64,000 nucleotides of DNA, from NCBI GenBank assembly GCA_951812965.1, contig OX638341.1:788438-852437 (forward strand), given 5' to 3'. Position 1 is the first letter of the stretch, and the number at the start of each line of letters is the position of its first letter. This DNA comes from an uncultured Pseudohongiella sp. Its GTDB lineage: Bacteria; Pseudomonadota; Gammaproteobacteria; Pseudomonadales; Pseudohongiellaceae. Positions 1 through 7,810 of this stretch are shown here, in pieces. Position numbers and translations under genes: made by a program. The notes beneath the pieces were generated by a model that saw nothing but the letters and a program-made list of their open reading frames with translations, did not search any database and was not told the origin of the DNA.

Positions 1-118
1 GGCCGCGGGATTCCTGGCCGGCGAAGTAGGGGTTGAGGTCGGGGCAGTCCTGGGCCTGGGCCGAAAGCGGCGGGAATAGCGCCAGCACCAGCGCCAGGGC
101 GGCCGGGAAACGGATCAT
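1..118 (-). CDS. Exported protein, N-terminal fragment (runs off window start)
   Basis: Only the first 39 codons are visible. Starting at the ATG at 118, the reading begins MIRFPAALALVLALFPPLSA and continues QAQDCPDLNPYF. This is a Sec-type signal peptide with a hydrophobic core and a likely cleavage after AQA, so the product is probably periplasmic or outer-membrane. Too little of the mature protein is present to name a family. It is in the same orientation as the cyclase gene downstream but separated from it by about 125 bp that hold nothing recognisable. Confidence 0.6.
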   Translation of the reverse strand, partial: MIRFPAALALVLALFPPLSAQAQDCPDLNPYFAGQESRG

Positions 119-242
119 CGCTGCCTTCCGCGCAGCATCGAAATTTTCTTCTTTCAAAAAGAACCTTGCTTACCGGACCGGGGCTCGGAGAGATTATCCA
201 GAATCCATTCAAGTCGAGCAATCAAAGACGCGGAAATCGTCG

Positions 243-2258
243 TCAGGAACGGCCGCCGCGTATCAGTTTCAGGCCACGGTCCTCCGGGCGCTCTCCGGTG
301 CTTGGCGGCGCGAACAGATGTTGCGGGGTGCGCAGACCGCTGAGCAGGAAATGACCCTGGGATTCGAGATTTTCGTCTTTCAGTTGCTTTGCCGCGATAC
401 CGCCGACCAGGATCGGGTGGGCCAGATCAGCGGTCAGTTCCTGGATCCGGAACACGATGGAAACGGTATCGCCGAGCAGGACGTGGCCGCGGCGATGCGC
501 CGGGCCGACCGAGCCGATCAGGACCGAGCCCTGCTCGATGCCGATACCCAGCGCCAGCGGTTCGAGACCCTGGGGCGATTCTTCCGGCAGCATTTCGGCG
601 ATTTCGATTTCCTGCATCTTGCGAGCGGCCTGCAAGGCACGATGGGCGGCGGCGCCGTTCCGGGTGTCCCAGACCGCGATCAGGCCGTCGCCCTTGAATT
701 CATGTACTCGGCCACCGAATTCCTCGACGATGTGCGTGGCCCGGGTGAAGAAGAAGTGCAGCAAGGCGGCGGATTCTTCCGGTGGGCGCGATTCGCCGAA
801 TGCCGAGAAATTGCGCAGGTCCGCGCACAGCAGGGTCATGTCGGCGCGCCGGGCGTCGATGCTGGAACTGGGAAGGCTGTAGGCGATTTCCCGGGCGATC
901 TCGTTCGGCAGATAGCTGGTCAGATTGCCGAAAACGCGGCCGCGTTCGGCGCGCACCCGGCCGTATTCGAGCAGCACCAGCATGCCGGCCGCCAGTGGAC
1001 TGTACAGCGCCGGGAACACCCAGCCGAGCCAGACGCCCTGCCCTTGCAGCAACTGGATGTGCAGGGTCAGCATGACGACAGGCAGCAGCACGCCCGCCAC
1101 CGGCAGGCCCAATGCCGTCCAGCGGTTTCGGCCGGTGGCGAGCAGGAACAGCGCGGCCGCGGCTGCGACGCTCAGCAGACCTTGCAGCAGACCGGCGGAT
1201 GCAGGTGTGTAGGGAATTGCGCCGTCGAGCAGGCTGGTGAGGATGCGAGCCTGGAGTTCCACGCCGGGCGCGACGCCGGCATACGGCGTCGGTACGATAT
1301 CGCCCACGCTGAATGCGGTAACGCCGATCAGCGCCCAGGTGTTGTCGAACCAGACCGGATCGAAATCGCCGTTAAGTATGTCGGCGGCTGGAATTGCGCG
1401 GAAAGCGGACGGGTCGCTGGCGTAGGAAATCCGCAGATTGCCCTCGCTGTCGAGGGGAATTTCGAGATCGGGATATGCGACCAGTCGCAGGTACTGGTCC
1501 GGGCCGAACAAGCCGCCGTCGATCAGGGTTGCGGACCAGTTATCGGCCTGCACCGCGGTCAGCCAGGCAGACAGCGCCAGCGCCGGATAGCCTTCGCCTT
1601 GCACGCAAATCGCGGCTGGCGTTTTGCGAACCGAGCCGTCGCTGGAAACGACAGGAGCGAAATGCCCTTTGGGGATGCCGGCGAATGCGCCGGCGTTCGC
1701 CAGAAAACGGTCGGTCTGCGGCAGACCCGCACCGCACTGCAGGCCGGCGAGGGGATGCGTCATGTTGCCGATTTGCACCTGTTGGTCGATAACCGGGATA
1801 CCAGCGGTTTCTCCCGCAAGAGCGTCCTGATCGAATTGCAGCAGAGGCATCTGCGCCAGAACCGCGCCGCGGCTGTCAGCGAGCGCTGCAGTCAGCGACT
1901 CGTCGCCGGGCCGCGATTCGGAATAGACGATATCGTGCAATTGCAATTGTGCGCCGGCGTCATCGATCGCCGTGACCAGGCGCGCCAGGGTTTCACGCGG
2001 CCAGGGCCATGGGCCGATTTCGGCCAGGCTGGCTTCGTCGATGGTCACCAGGGTGATGCGCTGTTCCTCGGTTGGGTCGGCATATAACGTCCAGCCCAAT
2101 GCGCCGAGGCGTTCCTCCAGCGTCAGCATGGCCGGCCGCAGCCCCGCGTAAAACGCGACCGCAAGCACCGCCGCCAGCGCCAGCATGGCCAGTCTCGCCC
2201 AGGCGGGCGGCAGGCGCAGCAGGGCTGTCACGGGGTTCCTGAATCGCATTTCGGCCAT
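243..2258 (-). CDS. CHASE2-domain adenylate/guanylate cyclase
   Basis: Class III nucleotide cyclase with an extracytoplasmic sensor, about 671 aa. An N-terminal membrane segment (about residues 20-45) is followed by a CHASE2 domain with its hallmark IDEASLAEIGPWPWPR, then about three hydrophobic segments before a C-terminal catalytic domain. That domain shows the metal-binding region LLCADLRNFSAFG and the FKGDGLIAVW motif. It should make cAMP (or cGMP) in the cytoplasm in response to a periplasmic signal. The start chosen is the ATG at 2258, two bases after the stop of the fecR-like gene and preceded by GGAAGG. An upstream start at 2276 would overlap that gene. The pairing with FecR-like protein, and the Crp-type regulator across the divergent intergenic region, suggest a local second-messenger circuit (inference). 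Confidence 0.88.
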   Translation of the reverse strand: MAEMRFRNPVTALLRLPPAWARLAMLALAAVLAVAFYAGLRPAMLTLEERLGALGWTLYADPTEEQRITLVTIDEASLAEIGPWPWPRETLARLVTAIDDAGAQLQLHDIVYSESRPGDESLTAALADSRGAVLAQMPLLQFDQDALAGETAGIPVIDQQVQIGNMTHPLAGLQCGAGLPQTDRFLANAGAFAGIPKGHFAPVVSSDGSVRKTPAAICVQGEGYPALALSAWLTAVQADNWSATLIDGGLFGPDQYLRLVAYPDLEIPLDSEGNLRISYASDPSAFRAIPAADILNGDFDPVWFDNTWALIGVTAFSVGDIVPTPYAGVAPGVELQARILTSLLDGAIPYTPASAGLLQGLLSVAAAAALFLLATGRNRWTALGLPVAGVLLPVVMLTLHIQLLQGQGVWLGWVFPALYSPLAAGMLVLLEYGRVRAERGRVFGNLTSYLPNEIAREIAYSLPSSSIDARRADMTLLCADLRNFSAFGESRPPEESAALLHFFFTRATHIVEEFGGRVHEFKGDGLIAVWDTRNGAAAHRALQAARKMQEIEIAEMLPEESPQGLEPLALGIGIEQGSVLIGSVGPAHRRGHVLLGDTVSIVFRIQELTADLAHPILVGGIAAKQLKDENLESQGHFLLSGLRTPQHLFAPPSTGERPEDRGLKLIRGGRS

Positions 2259-2260
2259 GC

Positions 2261-3697
2261 TTACTTGCCTTCCCACAGGGTCAGTCCGGAGACATTTCCC
2301 TGCTCGAGTTGTTTCAGAAAGCGGTAGCCGGCCTCGGTGCCGTCAAGTGTCACGGCGCCGCTGACTTGCTGGCCGTTCTCGTTCATGCGGAAGAAGCCGC
2401 CGTCATACACGCGGCCGTCCGCGCTGAACAGGATCGTTCCGGTCAGATCGTGATTCAAGGTGAGTCCAGTGCTGAAAACGTTGCGGTCGAAATTGATCGA
2501 AAGCTCGCCGTCGCTCACCTGCATGGCGACGGTATTGCCGCCGTTCTCGTAATAGGCCTGGGCTGCGGAAAGGTCGAAATCCACGGTGCCGAGACCGGAA
2601 TTGACATTGCTGCCTTCCGGGTCGGGCCGGAACAGGGCGTATTCCAGGTTGCCGACGGCTACGGCCCGCCCTTCACTGGCGACCTCGTAAGCATAAGTGA
2701 TTCGTTCGAGTTCGCCCTTGCCCGCGCCCCAGCGGCCCCAGACCATTTGCCGCGCTTCATTCTCCGTGTCGCCGAAGGGAACCTCGGGAGTGAAATCCGG
2801 CTCGGCTGGAGGCAGTGGTTCCGGGACCGGATCCGGGACCGGGTCCGGGACCGGATCCGGGTCCGTTGAACTATCCGTGCTCAGGCTCGCAAGACCGGCG
2901 GAGACGCGATCGCCGGCGGTGCCTTCGAGATAAGCCTCGTTGGTGCCGGTGATTTCTTCTTCGGTTTCGGCGGCTTCATCGACGGCGCTGTCGACATCGT
3001 CGCGCAAGGCGTCCGGATTGGTTTCGTGCACTGCCGGCAATACCTGGGGCGCCTGGGCGCCGATATCGAAGCCGAGCATCTGTTCGCTGTTGCCGCTCAG
3101 TTCGACGGCGTTGGCGGCGCAGGGTCCGAAAGCCTCCACCGTGCAATCCTCGGAATAAGGCGCGAGTACGATGGCGCCCTGATTGACCAGCGCGCGCACC
3201 GAGTCCTGCGTGGCGCTGACGACGAAATCGGTGCCGCGCACACCGATCGCCGCGATCGGCGTATTGAGGCGGAACCGTTGCCGCGCCGAAGTCGCGGCGT
3301 CACCGGAAATTGAACGGGTAACGCCTTCTTCCAGGTTGAACTTGACCGTGGATTGCGCGGGATTGCCGCGATTGTATTCGTAGCGCACGATTTCCAGCCG
3401 GCTGTCGGGCCTTACGCTGACCAGGGCATTGTCGACGAATCGGATATGGACGTGGCCGTTGGGTTCAGTCTGCACGAGATCGCCGGCGCTGATCGGGGCG
3501 CCGATCCGGATGCGGCGGCGGTCTTCGCCGGGCGTGTCGAGCCAGGCGCTGCCAAGCACCATGCTCACCTGGCCCGCGGCCGGCTTGGGCGCGCCGCCGG
3601 ACGAAACCACGGCAGGTTCGATGGCAAGCGCCTGAAGCTGCCAGCCGAGAAATGCCAGCAAAATGGCCAAAAATTGTGTACTGATGCGGATTTTCAT
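2261..3697 (-). CDS. FecR-domain periplasmic protein
   Basis: Protein of 478 aa with a signal peptide (MKIRISTQFLAILLAFLGWQ, likely cleavage after ALA). A FecR domain covers about residues 55-190 and includes GDLVQTEPNGHVHIRF and the NTPIAAIGVRGTDF motif typical of FecR/LysM-like periplasmic modules. A Pro-Asp repeat region (PDPVPDPVPDPVPEP, around residue 290) links to a C-terminal domain I do not recognise. It is the first gene of a two-gene unit with the CHASE2 cyclase, two bases apart. FecR-like proteins next to CHASE2 cyclases are a recurring arrangement, so it probably feeds signals to the periplasmic CHASE2 domain rather than to a sigma factor; no ECF sigma gene is nearby. Confidence 0.8.
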   Translation of the reverse strand: MKIRISTQFLAILLAFLGWQLQALAIEPAVVSSGGAPKPAAGQVSMVLGSAWLDTPGEDRRRIRIGAPISAGDLVQTEPNGHVHIRFVDNALVSVRPDSRLEIVRYEYNRGNPAQSTVKFNLEEGVTRSISGDAATSARQRFRLNTPIAAIGVRGTDFVVSATQDSVRALVNQGAIVLAPYSEDCTVEAFGPCAANAVELSGNSEQMLGFDIGAQAPQVLPAVHETNPDALRDDVDSAVDEAAETEEEITGTNEAYLEGTAGDRVSAGLASLSTDSSTDPDPVPDPVPDPVPEPLPPAEPDFTPEVPFGDTENEARQMVWGRWGAGKGELERITYAYEVASEGRAVAVGNLEYALFRPDPEGSNVNSGLGTVDFDLSAAQAYYENGGNTVAMQVSDGELSINFDRNVFSTGLTLNHDLTGTILFSADGRVYDGGFFRMNENGQQVSGAVTLDGTEAGYRFLKQLEQGNVSGLTLWEGK

Positions 3698-3783
3698 GAT
3701 TAAACCTACTCCCGAAGCGGCCGATTCTTACCACTTGCAGGCCCTCGGCATGGAGAAATCTAGCGCGAGTGACGATAAATTGA

Positions 3784-3799
3784 CGTGACCAGCGTCACA
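3784..3799. promoter_or_regulatory. CRP-like operator between fecR-like and crp-like genes
   Basis: The sequence CGTGA-CCAGCG-TCACA matches the CRP consensus TGTGA-N6-TCACA at nine of ten fixed positions. It lies in the divergent intergenic region, 87 bp upstream of the FecR-like start and about 150 bp upstream of the regulator start. The adjacent regulator has a CRP-like recognition helix (SRETVTR), so it is the likely binder. A further half site GTCACA occurs near 3923. Confidence 0.5.
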
Positions 3800-3949
3800 T
3801 TGGGCCGCGAAAATAGCAATCGAGACTGTAGTTTGCGGCCACCCGGCCTGGTCGAACGGGCGTTACCGCGCCTGTGATATGCCGATTTCCTCTCCCCGTC
3901 TCGGTAGCGGCAGGGTGGCAGCGTCACAGTGCATTGCTGGACCAATTGT

Positions 3950-4648
3950 ATGCAGGTTACCCCCGAACTGTTAAGCAGATTCGATCTGTTGAAACCGCTG
4001 CCGCGCGAGGCGCTGGAACAACTGGCGCCCCACGCGTCGCTGGCCCGCTTTGCGCGCAGGGCGGTGGCGCTGGAGGCGGGAGTGCGCGAGGACAAGGTCT
4101 GTTTTCTCTTCGAAGGCCGCCTGCAAGGCGTGGGGTTTACCATCGACGGTCGCGAGGTTGGGCTCTACTTCGTCGAACCTGGTGACTTCTGCGGCGAACT
4201 TGCACTGTTCGACGATAACCCGCAACCTGAATTCGTGATTGCCACGACCGCCGCCTCGGTGGTGTACGTCGCGCGCAATCCCTTGCGCGAAGTCATGTTG
4301 AACACCAGCACGGTAAGCAATACCATCGGCCGCAAGCTTGCCCAACGGGTGCGGCAGATGACGATGCAACGCACCCTGCTCGGCCTGAGCAACATCCCCC
4401 AGCGGGTCTGCGGCCAGTTGTACCTACTCATAAACGAGGCCCAGCGCAAGGCGGAAAGCAGCGAAATCACCAATCCGCCTACGCATATGGAAATCGCGAT
4501 CATGCTCAACCTCAGCCGGGAAACGGTGACCCGGGTGTTCCAGGCGCTGCAATCCCGCCGTATCGTCCGCCGTGACGGACCCAGCCGCCTGATCGTCACC
4601 GACCTCACCTCCCTGCGCCGTTTCGCCCAAGGCGAGGAAGAACTCTGA
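3950..4648 (+). CDS. Crp/Fnr-family transcriptional regulator
   Basis: About 232 aa from the ATG at 3950; a GTG at 3929 is an alternative. The N-terminal cyclic-nucleotide-binding fold contains GDFCGELALF. The C-terminal winged helix contains the recognition helix NLSRETVTRVFQAL, in which Arg, Glu and Arg match the residues by which E. coli CRP reads GTGA. The phosphate-binding Arg-Ser pair of CRP is absent: the equivalent stretch reads DDNPQPEFV, so canonical cAMP binding is doubtful. There is no N-terminal cysteine cluster, so it is not an Fe-S FNR. It is divergent from the FecR/cyclase unit and may control it through the site at 3784. Confidence 0.85.
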   Translation: MQVTPELLSRFDLLKPLPREALEQLAPHASLARFARRAVALEAGVREDKVCFLFEGRLQGVGFTIDGREVGLYFVEPGDFCGELALFDDNPQPEFVIATTAASVVYVARNPLREVMLNTSTVSNTIGRKLAQRVRQMTMQRTLLGLSNIPQRVCGQLYLLINEAQRKAESSEITNPPTHMEIAIMLNLSRETVTRVFQALQSRRIVRRDGPSRLIVTDLTSLRRFAQGEEEL

Positions 4649-4663
4649 TCCGTGTGTATAACC

Positions 4664-4968
4664 GTAGGAGCGAGGCATGCCTCGCCCGAAATTGGCATGG
4701 TTCGGATTCCGGGCGCTGCGCGGGCGACGCATGCGTCGCCCCTACCACATGGTTAGGGTTTCCGGGCGGCGGGGAAGTGTATCGCAGGAAATCCTGAAAC
4801 CCTGTAGGGGCGAGGCATGCCTCACCCGAAATTGGCATGGTTCGGATTCCAGGCGCTGCGCGGGCGACGCATGCGTCGCCCCTACCACATGGTTAGGGTT
4901 TCCGGGTGGCAGGGGACGTGTATCGCAGGAAATCCTGAAACCCTGTAGGGGCGAGGCATGCCTCGCCC
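4664..4968. repeat. REP/BIME array upstream of the RAYT gene
   Basis: Five REP elements in alternating orientation: GTAG-foot copies with GAG stems at 4664, 4804 and 4945, and inverted copies with GAC stems at 4722-4745 and 4862-4885. The period is about 140 bp and the spacers are also conserved, for example GGTTAGGGTTTCCGGG and TATCGCAGGAAATCCTGAAA. The same spacer text recurs immediately downstream of the RAYT gene, so the transposase sits inside one repeated module. Confidence 0.9.
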
Positions 4969-5088
4969 GAGGCTTTCTGTCACTGGAATTATGGTTCCAG
5001 CAGAAATTTGGTCTATACATTTTCCTGATCCGCAACCGCGGAGAAGCCACGGAAATCACTCGCTCCAACCGCAGGGATCAAAAATCTC

Positions 5089-5739
5089 ATGACAGACAAT
5101 GCCGATGTCCCGTCCATTCCCAAACGGAAATCCATCAGATTGGTTGATTTAGATTACACCCAGCCAAATTCGTACTTTGTAACAATATGCACCCACAATC
5201 GCGCATGCCTTTTTGGCCGGATCGTGAACGATGTAATGTATCCGAACGAATTCGGGAACATTGCATGTTATATCTGGGAGAAAATTCCGTCTCATTTCCC
5301 GAATACGGTTCTGGATGAATGGGTCGTCATGCCCAACCATGTTCATGGAATTGTTTCCATCGTTGATTCGGATTCATCATCACAGGCGACCCATGCGCCA
5401 CCCCTACGCCAGGATATTGATTTAACGGCGAATTCAACCACGACACCCATTTCACCTGTAGGGGCGAGGCATGCCTCGCCCGAACCGGTCCGTGAACGAT
5501 CGGGAAAATTCGCGGGGACGCGAAGCCGATCCATCAGTGCCGTCGTGGGTTCATACAAATCGGCGGTTAGCAGGAAAATAGGAGAAATTCACCGCATTTC
5601 CGACGGAACGATCTGGCAGCGAACTTATCATGACCACGTAATACGTAATCAGGCTGCGCTGGATCGAATACGGCGATACATCAAGGAAAATCCTGCGCGT
5701 TGGGCGAAAGATCCAGAGAATCCGGATCGGAGCCTGTAG
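5089..5739 (+). CDS. REP-associated tyrosine transposase (RAYT, Y1/HUH family)
   Basis: Protein of 216 aa of the IS200-like Y1 superfamily. Visible motifs are PNSYFVTICTHNR near residue 25, the HUH motif in VVMPNHVHGIV around residue 82, and a C-terminal helix with SYKSAVSRK followed by TYHDHVIRN and RYIKENPARW. Such proteins cleave single-stranded REP DNA at a GTAG foot, which is exactly what the surrounding repeats carry. The gene contains two REP elements in its own coding sequence, a degenerate inverted one at 5384-5407 (read as ATHAPPL) and an intact one at 5457-5480 (read as VGARHASP). The resulting insert of roughly 40 residues between the HUH motif and the C-terminal helices makes it longer than the roughly 165 residues of the E. 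coli enzyme. The likely catalytic tyrosine is the one in SYKSAV, by position. Confidence 0.9.
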   Translation: MTDNADVPSIPKRKSIRLVDLDYTQPNSYFVTICTHNRACLFGRIVNDVMYPNEFGNIACYIWEKIPSHFPNTVLDEWVVMPNHVHGIVSIVDSDSSSQATHAPPLRQDIDLTANSTTTPISPVGARHASPEPVRERSGKFAGTRSRSISAVVGSYKSAVSRKIGEIHRISDGTIWQRTYHDHVIRNQAALDRIRRYIKENPARWAKDPENPDRSL

Positions 5740-5775
5740 AGGCGGAACGTGTATCGCAGGAATTCCTGAAACCCT

Positions 5776-5857
5776 GTAGGGGCGAGGCATGCCTCGCCCG
5801 AAATTGATGTGGTTCGGATTCCAGGCGCGGCGCGGGCGACGCATGCGTCGCCCCTAC
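5776..5857. repeat. REP pair downstream of the RAYT gene
   Basis: An inverted pair: a GTAG-foot GAG-stem copy at 5776-5799 and a GAC-stem copy ending in CTAC at 5834-5857. Flanking spacer text (TATCGCAGGAATTCCTGAAA before, TTAGGGTTTTGGGG after) is shared with the upstream array, so RAYT is bracketed by copies of one module. Confidence 0.88.
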
Positions 5858-6081
5858 CACGTAGTTAGGGTTTTGGGGTGGCGGGGGACGCGTGGTTAGG
5901 GTTTTGGGGTGCGCCGGGGGCGGTATTGTGGTCCAATTCCTTTTGCGGCGGCGCAAATCCAGCGAAGCGTTTTCCTGCCGATACATTGAATTGTGCGATT
6001 CCGCCCACATCTAACGCCGACTACGGGCGCAGAAGGGCTCCCGGTTTTCGTTGACCAGAGGCGCCAGAGAGTTACTCGTCC

Positions 6082-7803
6082 ATGAATCGCATAAACTCGA
6101 AAAGCAAGTTTCCGGAACTGGCCGACGCCTTGCGCGACGTGCGCCGGTATTTCGGATTCGCCGCCCTTTTCAGCGCCGCCGTCAACCTGCTGATGCTGAC
6201 GCCGATCATCTACATGCTGCAGGTCTACGACCGGGTGGTTTCCAGCGGCAGCGTACCCACCCTGACCATGCTCACCATTCTCATGGTCTGCCTGCTGCTC
6301 GCCATGGGCGGCTTCGAATGGGTGCGCTCGATGGTCATGATCGGCGCGAGCAACCGGCTCGAACAGCGGTTGCGGCACCGAATATCCGAAGCCACCTTCA
6401 ATCGGGCGCTGCTGTCGGGCGGCATGACCGCGAGCGCCCAGCCCATGAACGATCTGTCGCAATTGCGCCAGTATCTCACCGGTAGCAGCCTGTTCGCCTT
6501 CTTCGACGCGCCCTGGGTGCCCATCTACCTGTTCGTGATGTACCTGTTCCACCCGTATTTCGCGCTCGCCGGCGTCTTTGCCGTGATCGTCATGCTGGTG
6601 CTGGCCCTGGCCAACGAGAAATCCACCAGCCCCAAATTGCAGGACGCCAACGCACTCAACAACAGCGTCAACAACCAGTTGACCGGCAGCTTGCGCAACG
6701 CCGAAGTCATCGCCGCCATGGGCATGGGCAATGACCTTCGCGCGCGGCAGGAAGACGGTTCGGAGCGAGTGCTCAACCTGCAAAGCAACGCCAGCCGCCG
6801 GGCGGGCGCATTCACCAGCCTGTCGAAATCCTTCCGCATCATCATGCAGTCGCTGACCCTGGGCCTCGGCGCATTGCTCGCGTTGCAACAGGAAATCTCT
6901 CCGGGAATGATGATCGCCGGTTCGCTGCTGCTGGGCCGCGCGCTGGCGCCGATCGACTTGCTGGTGAACACCTGGCGCGGCTTCAGCGTGGCGCGGGCGC
7001 AATACAACCGTCTTGGCGAGTTGCTCGAACAACTGCCGCCGCGGCCGCTGCCGATGCCCTTGCCGGACCCGCGCGGGCAACTGTCCGTGGAAGGTCTGTT
7101 CGTATTGCCGCCGGCCTCCCAGACTTTTGTCGTGCGTAATGCGAATTTCGATCTGGCCCCGGGCGAAGCCCTTGGCATCGTCGGCCCGAGCGCCTCGGGC
7201 AAATCGAGCCTGGCGCGGGCGATTCTCGGCGTCTGGCCTTCGGCGCGAGGCGCCGTGCGGCTCGACGGCGCCGAAATCTTCACCTGGGACCGGGAGCAAC
7301 TCGGCAAACATCTGGGCTACCTGCCCCAGGACATCGAACTGTTCGACGGCAGCATCGCCGACAATATCTGCCGTTTCGGCGAGCAGGATTCGGACGCCAT
7401 CGTCGCCGCGGCGAAGCTGGCGGGCGTGCATGAACTCATACTCGACCTGCCGCAAGGCTATAACACGATGATCGGCGGCAGCGGCGGCGTTCTCTCCGGC
7501 GGCCAGCGCCAGCGCATCGGCCTGGCGCGGGCGGTGTACCGCAATCCCTGCCTGATCGTTCTCGACGAGCCCAATTCGAATCTTGACGACCAGGGCGAGA
7601 AGGAACTCGTGGAAGCAATCGAACGCATCAAGCAACAAGGCAGCACGGTGATCGTCATCAGTCACCGCACCATGGTGCTGCAAAGCATGGACAAGATGCT
7701 GGTGCTCAAGGAAGGCGCGACGCTCAATTACGGTCCGCGCAGCCAGGTCCTCTCCGCCCTCATGAAGCCGGCGGCCAAGCTGCCGCAATCCGCGGCGAGG
7801 TGA
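6082..7803 (+). CDS. Type I secretion ABC transporter, permease/ATPase (PrtD family)
   Basis: Inner-membrane exporter of 573 aa. Hydrophobic segments lie at about residues 25-45, 55-75, 135-175 and 250-290, ahead of an ATP-binding domain. The domain has Walker A GPSASGKSS, signature LSGGQRQR, Walker B LIVLDEPNS and the switch His in VISHRT. There is no N-terminal C39 peptidase, which fits PrtD-type exporters that move proteins with C-terminal signals (RTX proteases, lipases). It begins a three-gene operon with the adaptor (7-bp gap) and TolC-like protein. No RTX substrate is present in this window, so the cargo is unknown. Confidence 0.92.
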   Translation: MNRINSKSKFPELADALRDVRRYFGFAALFSAAVNLLMLTPIIYMLQVYDRVVSSGSVPTLTMLTILMVCLLLAMGGFEWVRSMVMIGASNRLEQRLRHRISEATFNRALLSGGMTASAQPMNDLSQLRQYLTGSSLFAFFDAPWVPIYLFVMYLFHPYFALAGVFAVIVMLVLALANEKSTSPKLQDANALNNSVNNQLTGSLRNAEVIAAMGMGNDLRARQEDGSERVLNLQSNASRRAGAFTSLSKSFRIIMQSLTLGLGALLALQQEISPGMMIAGSLLLGRALAPIDLLVNTWRGFSVARAQYNRLGELLEQLPPRPLPMPLPDPRGQLSVEGLFVLPPASQTFVVRNANFDLAPGEALGIVGPSASGKSSLARAILGVWPSARGAVRLDGAEIFTWDREQLGKHLGYLPQDIELFDGSIADNICRFGEQDSDAIVAAAKLAGVHELILDLPQGYNTMIGGSGGVLSGGQRQRIGLARAVYRNPCLIVLDEPNSNLDDQGEKELVEAIERIKQQGSTVIVISHRTMVLQSMDKMLVLKEGATLNYGPRSQVLSALMKPAAKLPQSAAR

Positions 7804-7810
7804 ATCCGAA

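Noticed and set aside
33..2087. Long plus-strand open frame opposite the CHASE2 cyclase
   Set aside because: High-GC antisense shadow; the minus strand holds clear cyclase and CHASE2 motifs, and the plus frame has no recognisable domain. The same applies to other long antisense frames, for example opposite polA, gspD and coxA.
3950..4648. FNR oxygen sensor
   Set aside because: No N-terminal cysteine cluster for an Fe-S centre; the recognition helix is CRP-like.
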